From contig NZ_MECL01000041.1 of the NCBI RefSeq assembly GCF_014596445.1, positions 1-64,000 on the forward strand: 64,000 nt of DNA, given 5' to 3'. This document shows positions 32,435-43,051 of the stretch, one piece after another. Every line of letters starts with the position of its first letter. Position 1 is the first letter of the stretch. The notes beneath the pieces are model-generated. The model saw nothing but the letters and a program-made list of their open reading frames with translations. It did no database searches and was not told the origin of the DNA. The DNA is from Streptomyces sp. CBMA29. Its GTDB lineage: Bacteria; Actinomycetota; Actinomycetes; Streptomycetales; Streptomycetaceae. A program made the translations under genes and the position numbers.

Positions 32435-32835
32435 GGGAGCCCTCCGACTGGGATGGGCGGGTCGCGTCGGCTGGGCGCCGCGCGCAGCCGCCGCGAGGAT
32501 GAGGAGTGTCGGCCCACGTGCGCCCGGAGCGGTGCGGGTGCGCCGCCGCTCCGGGCCTGCCGGAACACGACCTGAGCGTCCGGTCGCCCACGCCGAGGGC
32601 GTCACGGTCGCGCAAGATGAGTGCTGGCCCCGAGACCGACGACCGGGACCTGGCTACCTGCCTCGTGCGGCACCGGCAGCGTGGGGGCACCGCCGTGCGA
32701 GGACTCTAGAACGCGAGGAAACCGAGTCGGCAGCGAGAATTCCGTTTGGTGGTACGGACGGCCAAGTCATCGATGGCCGGTGGCCGGAGATGCCCGGATC
32801 GACGGTGCCGAAGGGCCGATCCGGGGATCAGGGCC
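32435..32835. other. 401-bp non-coding stretch in front of the MFS gene
   Basis: No frame here has codon use or homology of a gene. It holds one copy of the block 2 operator (32739-32755) and otherwise nothing I can name. The long distance from operator to MFS start suggests a long leader or a promoter near the operator. Confidence 0.5.
32739..32755. promoter_or_regulatory. Block 2 palindromic operator, in front of the MFS gene
   Basis: ATTCCGTTTGGTGGTAC matches the consensus except for the last three bases. It lies between the aldolase stop and the MFS gene. Confidence 0.5.
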
Positions 32836-33846
32836 TCAGGGCCGCCGGCTCCGCAGGGTCAGGGCGATGTCGGTGAGCATGTCTTCCTGCCCGCCCACGA
32901 GCTTGCGGCGGCCCGCCTCGACGAGGATGTCCCGCGTGTCGAGTCCGTAGTGGCGTGCCGCGTTCTCGGCGTGCCTCAGAAAGCTGCCGTAGACACCGGC
33001 GTAACCGATGGTGAGGGTCTCGCGGTCGACGCGGACCGGGCGGTCCTGAAGAGGGCGTACGAGGTCGTCGGCCGCGTCCTCCAGCGGGAACAGATCGCAG
33101 CCGGTCTTCCAGCCCTTGAGGTTGGCCACGGCCACGAACGGTTCGATGGGGGTGTTCCCGGCGGCTGCTCCCTGTCCGGCGAGCGAGGCGTCGACCCGGT
33201 ACACGCCCTCCTCCACGGCGGCGACGGAGTTGGCGACGCCGAGGGAGAGGTTCTCGTGGGCGTGGATGCCGATCTGGGTCCCGGCGTCGAGCACGTCGCG
33301 GTAGGCGCGGACCCGTGCCCGGACGTCGTCCGACGTGAGCCGGCCCGCCGAGTCGGTGATGTAGACGCAGTGCACGCCGTACGACTCCATCAACCGTGCC
33401 TGGACGGCGAGTTCGGCCGGGGGAAGCATGTGGCTCATCATCAGGAAGCCCGACACGTCCATGCCGAGTTCGCGCGCCTCGGCGATGTGCTGGGCGGCCA
33501 CGTCCGCCTCGGTGCAGTGGGTGGCGATCCGCACCGAGCGCACGCCGAGCTCGTAGGCCCGGCGCAGTTCCGCCACGGTCCCCACGCCGGGCAGCAGCAG
33601 TGTGGTGATCACCGCCCGTGACGCGTTGGCGACGGCGGCTTCGATCCACTGCCAGTCGGTGTGGCTGCCGGGACCGTAGTTGAGGCTCGAACCCGCCAGT
33701 CCGTCGCCATGGGCGATCTCGATCGCGGCGACACCGGCCCGGTCGAGCGCGGCGACGATCCTGCCGACCAGTTCGGGGTCGATCCGGTGCCGGATGGCGT
33801 GCATACCGTCCCGGAGCGTCACGTCCTGCACGTAGATCTCGGTCAT
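32836..33846 (-). CDS. 4-hydroxy-2-oxovalerate aldolase
   Basis: This 336-residue enzyme is a class II pyruvate aldolase (HMG-CoA lyase-like fold) that splits 4-hydroxy-2-oxovalerate into pyruvate and acetaldehyde. The N-terminus [15 protein letters not shown] carries the metal and catalytic residues D and H, and [16 protein letters not shown] gives the two metal histidines. Length and motifs match BphI/MhpE/HsaF proteins. Its ATG overlaps the stop of the acetaldehyde dehydrogenase as ATGA. The pair should form the usual channelling complex that passes acetaldehyde on directly. It is the last gene of the three-gene lower pathway operon. Confidence 0.95.
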   Translation of the reverse strand: MTEIYVQDVTLRDGMHAIRHRIDPELVGRIVAALDRAGVAAIEIAHGDGLAGSSLNYGPGSHTDWQWIEAAVANASRAVITTLLLPGVGTVAELRRAYELGVRSVRIATHCTEADVAAQHIAEARELGMDVSGFLMMSHMLPPAELAVQARLMESYGVHCVYITDSAGRLTSDDVRARVRAYRDVLDAGTQIGIHAHENLSLGVANSVAAVEEGVYRVDASLAGQGAAAGNTPIEPFVAVANLKGWKTGCDLFPLEDAADDLVRPLQDRPVRVDRETLTIGYAGVYGSFLRHAENAARHYGLDTRDILVEAGRRKLVGGQEDMLTDIALTLRSRRP

Positions 33847-34784
33847 CGGGCCACCGCCTCGGAGCGTTCGGCGATCCGTTCGGCGACGCGCACGGCGGCC
33901 GAGGTCATGATGTCGAGGTTGCCCGCGTAGGCGGGCAGGTAGTGCGCGGCGCCCTCGACCTCGAGGAACACCGACACCTTGGTGTCGACCGGTCCTGATC
34001 CCGGGGGCAGCAGCGTCCTCACCTCGTCCGGATCGACCTCGGTGAACTGCACCTTCTGCACCAGGCGGTAGCCGGGTACGTAGGCGGCCACCTCCGTCAC
34101 CATCCGCTCGACGGATTGCCGGATCTCGTCGTGATCCGCGTTTCCCACGAGGCAGAAGACGGTGTCGCGCATGATGAGCGGCGGTTCGGCCGGGTTGAGG
34201 ATGATGATCGCCTTTCCCGCGCGGGCTCCGCCCACCGTCTGGACGGCGTGCGCCGTGGTCTCGGTGAACTCGTCGATGTTCGCCCGGGTGCCGGGTCCCG
34301 CGGACCGGGAGGCCACGGACGCGACGATCTCCGCGTACGGCACCTCGGTCACCCGGGAAACGGCGGCGACGACCGGGATGGTGGCCTGCCCCCCGCAGGT
34401 CACCATGTTGATGTTGGGGGCGTCGAGATGCTGGTCCAGGTTGACCGGCGGGATCACGAAGGGGCCGAGCGCCGCCGGTGTGAGATCGATCAGGCGTCGC
34501 CCGTGTCCTTCCAGCAGCCGGGCGTTGGCCGTGTGGGCGGCGGCGCTGGTGGCGTCCAGCACGATCTTCACGTTCTCGAACTCCGGCATGCTCAGCAGGC
34601 CAGGGACTCCCTCGGAGGTGGTGGCCACGCCCATGCGGGCGGCGCGGGCGAGTCCGTCGGAGTCCGGGACGATACCCACCATGGCGAGTACCTCCAGTCG
34701 CGCCGAAGCGCGTTTGATCTTGATCAGCAGGTCGGTTCCGATGTTCCCTGACCCGACGATCGCGACGCCCGTGGGCTGCGTCAT
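33843..34784 (-). CDS. Acetaldehyde dehydrogenase (acylating)
   Basis: This 313-residue enzyme oxidises acetaldehyde to acetyl-CoA with NAD. The nucleotide fold is [16 protein letters not shown], the catalytic cysteine lies in [12 protein letters not shown], and LNPAEPP is a family segment. It matches BphJ/MhpF/HsaG in length. Both ends overlap by four bases with neighbours (ATGA), so the hydratase, dehydrogenase and aldolase are translated together. A longer frame to 34982 runs into the hydratase gene and is not used. Confidence 0.95.
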   Translation of the reverse strand: MTQPTGVAIVGSGNIGTDLLIKIKRASARLEVLAMVGIVPDSDGLARAARMGVATTSEGVPGLLSMPEFENVKIVLDATSAAAHTANARLLEGHGRRLIDLTPAALGPFVIPPVNLDQHLDAPNINMVTCGGQATIPVVAAVSRVTEVPYAEIVASVASRSAGPGTRANIDEFTETTAHAVQTVGGARAGKAIIILNPAEPPLIMRDTVFCLVGNADHDEIRQSVERMVTEVAAYVPGYRLVQKVQFTEVDPDEVRTLLPPGSGPVDTKVSVFLEVEGAAHYLPAYAGNLDIMTSAAVRVAERIAERSEAVAR

Positions 34785-35581
34785 CACTCTCCCTTTCCCG
34801 AGAAGCACGCGGTGATGGTTCCGAGTGGTTCGATCCGCACCTCGAATACGTCGCCGGGCCGCACGGGGACCATCGGCCCCAGCGCCCCCGACAGGATGAG
34901 GTCGCCCGCGCGCAACGGCGCGCCGAACTCGATCGCGGTGGCCGCCAGCCAGCGCAGGGCGTTGAGCGGGTCGCCGAGGCACGCCCGGCCGGTCCCGCTG
35001 GAGACGGTCCCGCCGTCGCGGCGCATCGTCATGACGGTGTCGGCGGGCTCGAACGCGTCCAGCGGCAGGCCCTGTTCACCGATGACGAAGACTCCGGAGG
35101 AGGCGTTGTCGGCGACGGTGTCCGTGATGCAGATCCTCCAGTCGGTGATCCGGCTGTCCACGACCTCTACGGCCGGGTAGGCGAGTTCCACCGCAGCACG
35201 CAGGCCGGCGAGGTCGTCCTCGGACGACAGGTCGCGGCCCAGCAGGAAGGCCACCTCGGCCTCCGCCTGCGGCTGGAGCAGTCGCGCCATCGGGACCTCC
35301 TCGCGGTCCGCGTAGCGCATGTCCGCGAACAGGACGCCGAAGTCCGGCCGGTCGACGCCCACTTGGGACTGCACCGCCTCGGAGGTCAGACCGATCTTCC
35401 GGCCGATGAGCCGGGCGCCGGCGGCCAGTCGGCGTTCGGTCACGGCCTGCTGGACCCGATAGGCGAGGGCGATGTCGGTGCGGCCGATGAGGTCCGTCAG
35501 CGGTTCGCACGACATTCCGGTCGTACGGGCCGACTCCAGGCGCGCGACGGCCGCCCGCACGTTCGCTGTGGTCGACGTCAT
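34784..35581 (-). CDS. 2-keto-4-pentenoate hydratase
   Basis: This 265-residue enzyme should add water to 2-hydroxypenta-2,4-dienoate to give 4-hydroxy-2-oxovalerate. It has [12 protein letters not shown], the metal-binding [12 protein letters not shown], and [17 protein letters not shown], all typical of MhpD/BphH/HsaE enzymes. ATG 35581 is preceded by GGAGG at 6 bases; the ATG at 35587 falls inside that site and is rejected. It is the first gene of the lower pathway operon and receives the product of the hydrolase at 27813. Confidence 0.94.
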   Translation of the reverse strand: MTSTTANVRAAVARLESARTTGMSCEPLTDLIGRTDIALAYRVQQAVTERRLAAGARLIGRKIGLTSEAVQSQVGVDRPDFGVLFADMRYADREEVPMARLLQPQAEAEVAFLLGRDLSSEDDLAGLRAAVELAYPAVEVVDSRITDWRICITDTVADNASSGVFVIGEQGLPLDAFEPADTVMTMRRDGGTVSSGTGRACLGDPLNALRWLAATAIEFGAPLRAGDLILSGALGPMVPVRPGDVFEVRIEPLGTITACFSGKGE

Positions 35582-35799
35582 GGGCATCCTCCGGCAGGGG
35601 TCGGGCCAGGTCCGCCCGTGGTGCCGCGCCCCCGGCGGCCCGCCCCGGAAAAGAGCAGGTGACACATGGGTGAGCGGGCGGGTGGTCGTGGGATCACGGC
35701 CACCTTTCCCGGCCGGTCACGCGTTCATCGTGCCGAGCCCGTCGCCCCCGCGGACGTCGACTTCCCACTGAGCGGGACAGCGTTGACCAGCCGCCGGCG

Positions 35800-37260
35800 T
35801 CAGGCCGCCTGGCCGACGTTGGCCTCGTCGAGCCGCTTGCCTCTGGGGATGAGGACGATGAACAACCCGCCGAACGCGCAACAACCGACGACCAGCCAGA
35901 GCCCGTTGGTGAAGCCCTTGTCGAGATAGAACTGCGTGCCCTTCAGAATCCGTCCGTTCTGGGCCATGACGACGAAGGCCAGTTGGGACACGACGGCCTG
36001 GGCGACACCCTGGGCGAGGCTCTGCGCGCCGTTGGCCAGGGCCTGTTCCTCCGGGGCGACCACTCCGATGATCATGATGGGCACGACGGCGAGAACCATC
36101 CCGGTGCCGAGCCCCGCGATGATGCCCATCTCCACGATCTGGGCGGCGCTGTGGTGGAGTTGGGTGCCGATCCCGTACCCCAGCACCGCGAACGCGGTGC
36201 CGGTGCTGAGCAGGATCCGGGTGTCCACACGTCGGGCCGCCAGGCCCGTTCCGACGGCCGACAGGACGATCATGGCGCTGATCGGGATGGTGACGATGGC
36301 ATTGTGCGTCGCGGACCAGCCGAGACCGGCGGACACCTCCGGTATCCGGGGCATCAGCACCAGCAGTTGGATCACGATGCCGACCGCGCTCAGCGAACCG
36401 GCCGCTATGGACGTGGCCAGCACAACGGTCCACACCGGGCGGCGCCGCGTCATGGACAGCGGGAACAGCGGCTCGGCGACCCGGCGTTCGACGAGGACGA
36501 AGGCGACGAGCGCGACCAGTGCCCCGGACATGTAGGCGATGAACTTTCCGCTGCTCCAACCCCAGTGGGATCCCTCGCCGACGGCGTAGATGACCGCGGT
36601 GACCCCCGTGCCGAGAAGTAGCGCTCCGGTCCAGTCCATTCGGCCGCCTCTCATCCGGACGGGACTCTCGGGGACGAAGACCGCCACGAGCACGGCGCTC
36701 ACAGCGGTGCTGATCGCCAGGAACCACAGAACGCCGTGGAAACCGAAGCGGCTGTCCAGGAGCCAGCCGGAGAGGAAGGGCCCGCCGAAGGCGACGAGCC
36801 CGGCGCCACCGCCGAGGAATCCGCTGGCCAGACCCACCCAGCGCGGCGGGAAGACGTCACGGGTGATCGCGTAGGTCAGCGGCGTCGCGGCCGCGTACAC
36901 CCCGGCGATGCCGCGCCCGATGAGCAGGGTGCGGTAGTCGGTGGCGAGGGCGGCGACCAGGTCGCCGACCAGGCCGAGGCAGGTAATGGCCAACAGGGCA
37001 CGCTTCTTGCCGAAGATCGCCGCGCCCTTGACCACGAAGGGCAGGAAGAACGTACCGGTCAGCAGGCTGATAAGGGTGAACCAGGCGATTTGGGTGGTGT
37101 GGAAGTGGATCGCTATGGCCGCCTGTGACGTACCCGCGAGCACGGCGACGATCGACACCAACTGGACCGTCCACAGCAGCGCTATGACGATGATCGCGTT
37201 TCGCGGAGTGGTACGGGATCTCTCCTGGACGTGCGGCGGAGCGCTCTGCGTCTGGGACAT
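35800..37260 (-). CDS. MFS transporter (DHA2-like) linked to the block 1 regulon
   Basis: This 486-residue membrane protein has 12 to 14 hydrophobic helices and resembles 14-helix DHA2 transporters. The segment GAAIFGKKRALLAITC stands in the place of the loop 2-3 motif. ATG 37260 follows GGAAGG. Although it lies beside the lower meta-cleavage genes, its promoter carries the operator of block 1, nearly base for base. It is therefore more likely the importer or exporter for the P450/Baeyer-Villiger pathway than for the aromatic pathway. Confidence 0.88.
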   Translation of the reverse strand: MSQTQSAPPHVQERSRTTPRNAIIVIALLWTVQLVSIVAVLAGTSQAAIAIHFHTTQIAWFTLISLLTGTFFLPFVVKGAAIFGKKRALLAITCLGLVGDLVAALATDYRTLLIGRGIAGVYAAATPLTYAITRDVFPPRWVGLASGFLGGGAGLVAFGGPFLSGWLLDSRFGFHGVLWFLAISTAVSAVLVAVFVPESPVRMRGGRMDWTGALLLGTGVTAVIYAVGEGSHWGWSSGKFIAYMSGALVALVAFVLVERRVAEPLFPLSMTRRRPVWTVVLATSIAAGSLSAVGIVIQLLVLMPRIPEVSAGLGWSATHNAIVTIPISAMIVLSAVGTGLAARRVDTRILLSTGTAFAVLGYGIGTQLHHSAAQIVEMGIIAGLGTGMVLAVVPIMIIGVVAPEEQALANGAQSLAQGVAQAVVSQLAFVVMAQNGRILKGTQFYLDKGFTNGLWLVVGCCAFGGLFIVLIPRGKRLDEANVGQAA

Positions 37261-37401
37261 GGGGACCTTCCGTCGTGGGTCGGAGTTCACGGGGGGGCGG
37301 CTCTGGTCCCCATCGGCCTCGTGGTCGTCCGACGGCTGACCGGTTGATCGGGAGCGCGGCGAGGTGGGTCATTGGCCGACTCCGGAATGCGGCTGTCCCG
37401 T

Positions 37402-37430
37402 AAAATAGACCTAACGGTCGGTACAATCAA
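37402..37430 (-). promoter_or_regulatory. Distant copy of the block 1 promoter-operator, in front of the MFS gene
   Basis: On the minus strand TTGATT, 17 bases, TATTTT reads toward the MFS gene. The spacer holds GACCTAACGGTC (37408-37419). Bases 37415-37432 are the same as those at the P450 promoter, 36 kb away, which is far beyond what chance would give. Confidence 0.72.
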
Positions 37431-37520
37431 TGAGGAGTGCAGGACCGAGGTGCGTGGGTCGAATGGTGCGGGGGAGCGGTCCCGTGGCGATGCCGGTCAT
37501 GGCTCAGCCGACGTGCGACA

Positions 37521-37561
37521 GGACGTCTTCCGGTGCGGCCCCGTGGCACCGGAAGACGTCC
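37521..37561 (-). terminator. Terminator of the xylanase gene
   Basis: A perfect 16-bp inverted repeat (37521-37536 with 37546-37561) with a 9-base loop lies 36 bp after the xylanase stop codon. Confidence 0.8.
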
Positions 37562-37596
37562 ATCACCTCATCGGGTGAAGTGGATCAGGGGCGCGG

Positions 37597-39132
<1,536 letters not shown>

Positions 39133-39319
39133 TCACAGAATGTGGGGGGACACGCGGGACGCGCCCGCGGATGTCGACGTCGCGCCCTATTGCCGGGAGC
39201 GCGCACCACCGCGACGTCGTAGGCATTGACCGTTGCCACGCACTACCGACCCGGCAAGGCGGTCGCCTCGGGGACTCAGTGTGGAAACACCCGCGAAACG
39301 TGTCAACACTTTCGGTGAA

Positions 39320-39330
39320 GTTTCGGAAAC
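39320..39330. promoter_or_regulatory. Palindrome GTTTCGGAAAC, possible xylanase operator
   Basis: A perfect 11-base palindrome with a central G lies about 210 bp before the xylanase start, inside a run of related CGAAA/TTTCG elements. Streptomyces xylanase promoters are known to carry short repeats of this kind. Confidence 0.4.
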
Positions 39331-39381
39331 TATGGCTGACCCGGTTGGCAGATGAAAGGCTTCAGAGCACGTCCGAGGCAC

Positions 39382-39393
39382 CGAAACATTTCG
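39382..39393. promoter_or_regulatory. Inverted repeat CGAAACATTTCG, possible xylanase operator
   Basis: CGAAA and TTTCG are separated by two bases, about 270 bp before the xylanase gene. It may bind the same regulator as the palindrome at 39320. Confidence 0.4.
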
Positions 39394-39473
39394 TTACCGT
39401 CGGGGGTCAAGGTGACCGCCCTGCCCTGCGGGTCTCTGGCGGCTGCCTCCGTACGCGCCCTGTCGGATCCTTA

Positions 39474-40226
39474 TCACAGGCCGAGGTAGATCTGCCGAAC
39501 CCGGCTGTCGCTGCTGAGTTCCTGCGATGTGCCGGTGATGGCGACGTTGCCGTTCTCCATGACCAGGCAGTGGCTGGTCACGCCGAAGGTGAGTTTGGCG
39601 TTCTGCTCGACCAGGAGCAGGGACATGCCCGCGGCGCGGAGGCGTATCAGCACGTCGAGGACGGTCTCGATGAGTTTGGGCGACAGTCCCATGGAGGGTT
39701 CGTCGAGGAGCAGGAGACGCGGGCGGGACATCAGCGCGCGGCCGATGGCGAGCATCTGCTGCTGCCCGCCAGACAAGTCGCCCGCCGGTCGTGCCCGCAT
39801 GTCCCCGAGTACGGGGAAGAGGTCGTACATCTCCTGGAGCGTCTGCCGGGTCCCCGCGTTCCAACGGCGGGCGTAGGCGCCCAGGAGAAGGTTCTTCTCC
39901 ACGGACAGGCCGGGGAAGACGTGCCGCCCCTCGGGGACGTAGCCGATGCCGTGGCGCACCATGTCACGTGCCCTGACGTTCGTCAGATCGTCGTCACCGA
40001 AGGTGATGCCCGCGCAGTGACGGGAAACCAGGCCCATGAGGGCTTTGAGCGTGGAGGTCTTTCCGGCCCCGTTCGAACCGATGATGCCCACCGATTCGCC
40101 GGGGCCGACGGTGAAGCTGACCGAGCGCACCGCGCAGACGCCTCCGTAGTGGACGGTCAAGTCGTCCACGGTGAGGGTGCCGGCCGTCGCGGGAGCGGCC
40201 GGTGCGGGTTGGACGGGTGCGGTCAC
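39474..40226 (-). CDS. livF: Branched-chain type ABC transporter ATP-binding protein (LivF-like)
   Basis: This 250-residue ATPase has Walker A GSNGAGKT, signature LSGGQQQML, Walker B LLLLDEPSMGLSP, and the LivF-type end LVMENGNVAITG. GTG 40226 follows GGAGG and overlaps the stop of the fused permease-ATPase gene as GTGA. It is the last gene of a six-gene operon. Together with LivK, LivH and LivMG it should import an amino acid, keto acid or aromatic carboxylate. Confidence 0.93.
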   Translation of the reverse strand: MTAPVQPAPAAPATAGTLTVDDLTVHYGGVCAVRSVSFTVGPGESVGIIGSNGAGKTSTLKALMGLVSRHCAGITFGDDDLTNVRARDMVRHGIGYVPEGRHVFPGLSVEKNLLLGAYARRWNAGTRQTLQEMYDLFPVLGDMRARPAGDLSGGQQQMLAIGRALMSRPRLLLLDEPSMGLSPKLIETVLDVLIRLRAAGMSLLLVEQNAKLTFGVTSHCLVMENGNVAITGTSQELSSDSRVRQIYLGL

Positions 40227-42121
40227 GTCGATACCTCCGACGAAGTGGTGGCGGCGGTGGTCGTGGTCGTTGCTTCCAGCGCCTTCGCCGCCGTCCGTTC
40301 GACTTCCTCGGCGGCGGGGGAGTCGCCCAGATACGCCTCGATGACCTCGGGGGTGGCGGCGACCTCGGCCGGTGAGCCGTCGGCGATGACAGCGCCGGCG
40401 GCGAGGACCGTGACGCGCTCGCACAGCGACATCACCAGGCCCATGTTGTGCTCGATGAGGATGACGGTGACGCCGAGGCCGCGGACGGAGCGGATGATCT
40501 CGGCCAGTTGGCCGACCTCCTCGCCGTTGAGTCCGGCGGCGGGCTCGTCGAGCAGGAGCAGGCGCGGACGTGTCGCCATCGCCCGCGCGATCTCGATGCG
40601 GCGCTGGATGCCGTAGGGAAGCGACTGGGGGGCGGCGTCGGCGAACTCGGTGAGGCCGTAGCGCGCGAGAACACGGTCCGCGTCCTCCCGTAGGCGCCGC
40701 TCGTCGGACAGCACCGCGACCGGCCAGACGGCGTACGCGCCGATCGCGTGTCTCCGGGACCGGTCGAGGGCGACCTGGATGTTCTCGCGCACGCTCATCT
40801 GGCTGAACAGACGCAGGTTCTGGAAGGTGCGGGCCATCCCGGACAGGGACAGCCGGTAGGGGCGGGTCCCGCCGATCTCCTTGCCGAAGGCCGCCAGGCG
40901 GCCCGAGGTGGGGCGGTACAGACCGCTGACGGTGTTGAACAGCGTGGTCTTGCCCGAGCCGTTGGGGCCGACGATGCCGCGGATCTCGCCGACGGCGACG
41001 GTCAACGTCACGTCGTTGAGCGCGGTGAGGGCGCCGAAGCGCTTGGTGAGGGCGACGATCTCCAGCGCGGGCGCGTCGGCCGAGGCCGGGTCCCCGGTCA
41101 CGGCCGGGCCCGCGGTCCCGGTGTCCCGCGCGGTGTGCGGCACGAACGGCCGCATGGCGCCCGCCGTGTTCGTGATGCGGCGCCGGCGCCTGATGTGCGC
41201 CATGACCCGCTGGGGTACGCCGACCAGTCCGGTCGGGGCGAACACGACGGTCGCGACCACGACCAGTCCGTAACCGAGCTGGGCGTAGGTGGAGACGTCG
41301 ACGAGGGCCTCGCGTACCAGCACCAGGCCGACCGCTCCGAGCACGCAGCCGACCAGGCTGCGCCTGCCGCCGATGACGACCATCGCGAGCAGAAGGAACA
41401 TGGCGCTGGTGGAGAAGGTCTCCGGGGCCACGTAGCGGATCAGACCGGCGTAGAGGACGCCCGCCAGCCCGCCGTAGAGGCTGGCCAGTACGAACGCCGT
41501 CATCCGCAGCAGCGGGATCTCCGCGCCGACGGCGGCCGCCGCGAGCGGATCGTCGCGCATGGCGCGCAGTCGGCGGCCCAGGCGGGTGCGGACGACGAAC
41601 ACCCCGAAGGCGAGGGAGAGGAGGAAGACGACGACTTCGAGGTAGTAGTAGAGGTATTCGTCCGTCAGGTCGATGCCGAAGAGCGGGGGGACGGGAATGC
41701 CCGAGATGCCGTCCGCACCGCCGGTGATATGGGCGTTGGTCACCCAGTTGACGAAGCCCACGGCCAGGCCGAGTGTGACGATGCCCAGGTAGTGGGACTG
41801 AACGCGCAGCGCCGGCACGCCGATGAGCAGGCCGACGACCGCGGTGGTGCCGATCGCGAGGACCGCGGATATCCAGAAGCCGTGGCCGTAGTGCGTGGTG
41901 AGGATGGCGGTGGTGTAGGCGCCGACGCCGAAGAAGGCGACCTGCGCCAGGTTGATCTGGCCGGAGACTCCCATCACCAGGCCCATCCCGATGGCGAGGA
42001 CGGCGAAGATGATGGCGATGTCGACGACGTGGATGCTGTAGCTGTTCAGGCCGTACGGCAGGGCGTACAGCGCGACGACGAGCAGTGCGAGCAGGGGGAT
42101 ACGGGCTCTGCGGGCGGTCAT
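40223..42121 (-). CDS. Fused LivM permease and LivG ATPase
   Basis: This 632-residue protein joins the LivM-type membrane permease (residues 1 to about 310, with the family segment GVSGQINLAQVAFFGVGAY) to a LivG-type ATPase (about 350-610, Walker A GPNGSGKTT, Walker B LLLLDEPAAGLN). A linker of about 40 residues connects them. In most bacteria these are two genes. The C-terminal end is a Thr/Ala-rich tail. Its ATG overlaps the stop of livH (ATGA), and livF overlaps its end. The fusion keeps permease and ATPase in equal amounts. Confidence 0.93.
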   Translation of the reverse strand: MTARRARIPLLALLVVALYALPYGLNSYSIHVVDIAIIFAVLAIGMGLVMGVSGQINLAQVAFFGVGAYTTAILTTHYGHGFWISAVLAIGTTAVVGLLIGVPALRVQSHYLGIVTLGLAVGFVNWVTNAHITGGADGISGIPVPPLFGIDLTDEYLYYYLEVVVFLLSLAFGVFVVRTRLGRRLRAMRDDPLAAAAVGAEIPLLRMTAFVLASLYGGLAGVLYAGLIRYVAPETFSTSAMFLLLAMVVIGGRRSLVGCVLGAVGLVLVREALVDVSTYAQLGYGLVVVATVVFAPTGLVGVPQRVMAHIRRRRRITNTAGAMRPFVPHTARDTGTAGPAVTGDPASADAPALEIVALTKRFGALTALNDVTLTVAVGEIRGIVGPNGSGKTTLFNTVSGLYRPTSGRLAAFGKEIGGTRPYRLSLSGMARTFQNLRLFSQMSVRENIQVALDRSRRHAIGAYAVWPVAVLSDERRLREDADRVLARYGLTEFADAAPQSLPYGIQRRIEIARAMATRPRLLLLDEPAAGLNGEEVGQLAEIIRSVRGLGVTVILIEHNMGLVMSLCERVTVLAAGAVIADGSPAEVAATPEVIEAYLGDSPAAEEVERTAAKALEATTTTTAATTSSEVST

Positions 42122-42987
42122 GCGCGGCTCACCGTCCGTTCCCCGAAGATGCCGGTGGGCCGGATCATGATGGCCACGGTGAAGACGAGGAAGGTGACCA
42201 GCACCGAGTAGCCCTGGAAGTGGCCCGCCGCGTAGGAGTCGAGCACACCGATGGCGAGGCCGCCGACGACGGCTCCGGGGATGCTCCCGAAGCCGCCGAG
42301 CATCGCGGCTGCGAATCCCTTGATGCCCAGCGCGCCTCCCAGACTGGAGTCGACGTAGAGCATCGGTCCGACCAGGCCGCCGGCCAGCGCGGCCAGACCC
42401 GCGCCGATGGCGAACGCCAGGGCGTTGCTGCGGCCGACATGGATGCCGACAGCGGTGGCGGCGTCGTGGTCCATCGCGACGGCCTGCATGGCGGCGCCCT
42501 GCTTGGTGCGCTGGAGGAAGAGCACCAGCACAGCGACGGAAACCATGGTGACGCCGATGACCATCAGGTCGTAGGTGCGGACGCGCAGCCCGAAGAACTC
42601 CAGCGGCGCCGAGTGCATCGGTGAGGGTACGGCGCGGCCGGTGGTGCCCCAGATCAAGGTGGCAGCCGCTTGCAGCACGGTCCCGAAACCGATCGTGCCG
42701 ATCAGCATGAGGTCGAAGTCCTTGTTCTCCAACGGGCGCAGGACCCGCTCGATGACCAGGCCGATGGCGCCGGTCACCACGATCGACAGGGCGACGGCGA
42801 AGAGGAACGGCGCGTGGGAGGTGAGGTAGAAGGTCGACGCGGCGTAGGCGCCGATCATGGCGACATCGGCGTGGGCGAAGTTGACCAGGCCCATCGTGCG
42901 GTAGACCACGGAGAATCCCATGGCGATCAGGGCGTAGACGGCCCCCAGGCTCAGGCCGCCGATCAGGGTTTGCAGGGTGACTTGCAT
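42118..42987 (-). CDS. livH: Branched-chain type ABC transporter permease (LivH-like)
   Basis: This 289-residue membrane protein has about eight hydrophobic helices and the LivH segments LGAVYALIAMGFSVVYRTMGLVNFAHAD at the start and GGFGSIPGAVVGG near the end. ATG 42987 follows GGAGCACC. It lies 64 bp after the binding-protein gene and overlaps the fused livMG gene. Confidence 0.93.
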   Translation of the reverse strand: MQVTLQTLIGGLSLGAVYALIAMGFSVVYRTMGLVNFAHADVAMIGAYAASTFYLTSHAPFLFAVALSIVVTGAIGLVIERVLRPLENKDFDLMLIGTIGFGTVLQAAATLIWGTTGRAVPSPMHSAPLEFFGLRVRTYDLMVIGVTMVSVAVLVLFLQRTKQGAAMQAVAMDHDAATAVGIHVGRSNALAFAIGAGLAALAGGLVGPMLYVDSSLGGALGIKGFAAAMLGGFGSIPGAVVGGLAIGVLDSYAAGHFQGYSVLVTFLVFTVAIMIRPTGIFGERTVSRA

Positions 42988-43051
42988 GCGGGTGCTCCAG
43001 CTCTCCGGCGCGCCGGGGCCGCCGCCCCGGCGCGGTGTGTACGGCGGCGGA

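Larger units (their letters stand above)
37261..37596. other. 336-bp non-coding stretch between the MFS and xylanase genes
   Basis: It holds the MFS promoter-operator (37402-37430) and the terminator of the xylanase gene (37521-37561). I see no gene in it. Confidence 0.6.

Noticed and set aside
40748..42211. A 487-codon plus-strand frame over the ABC permease-ATPase gene
   Set aside because: It is very rich in Gly, Asp, Glu and Arg, the usual result of an antisense frame of a membrane protein gene.
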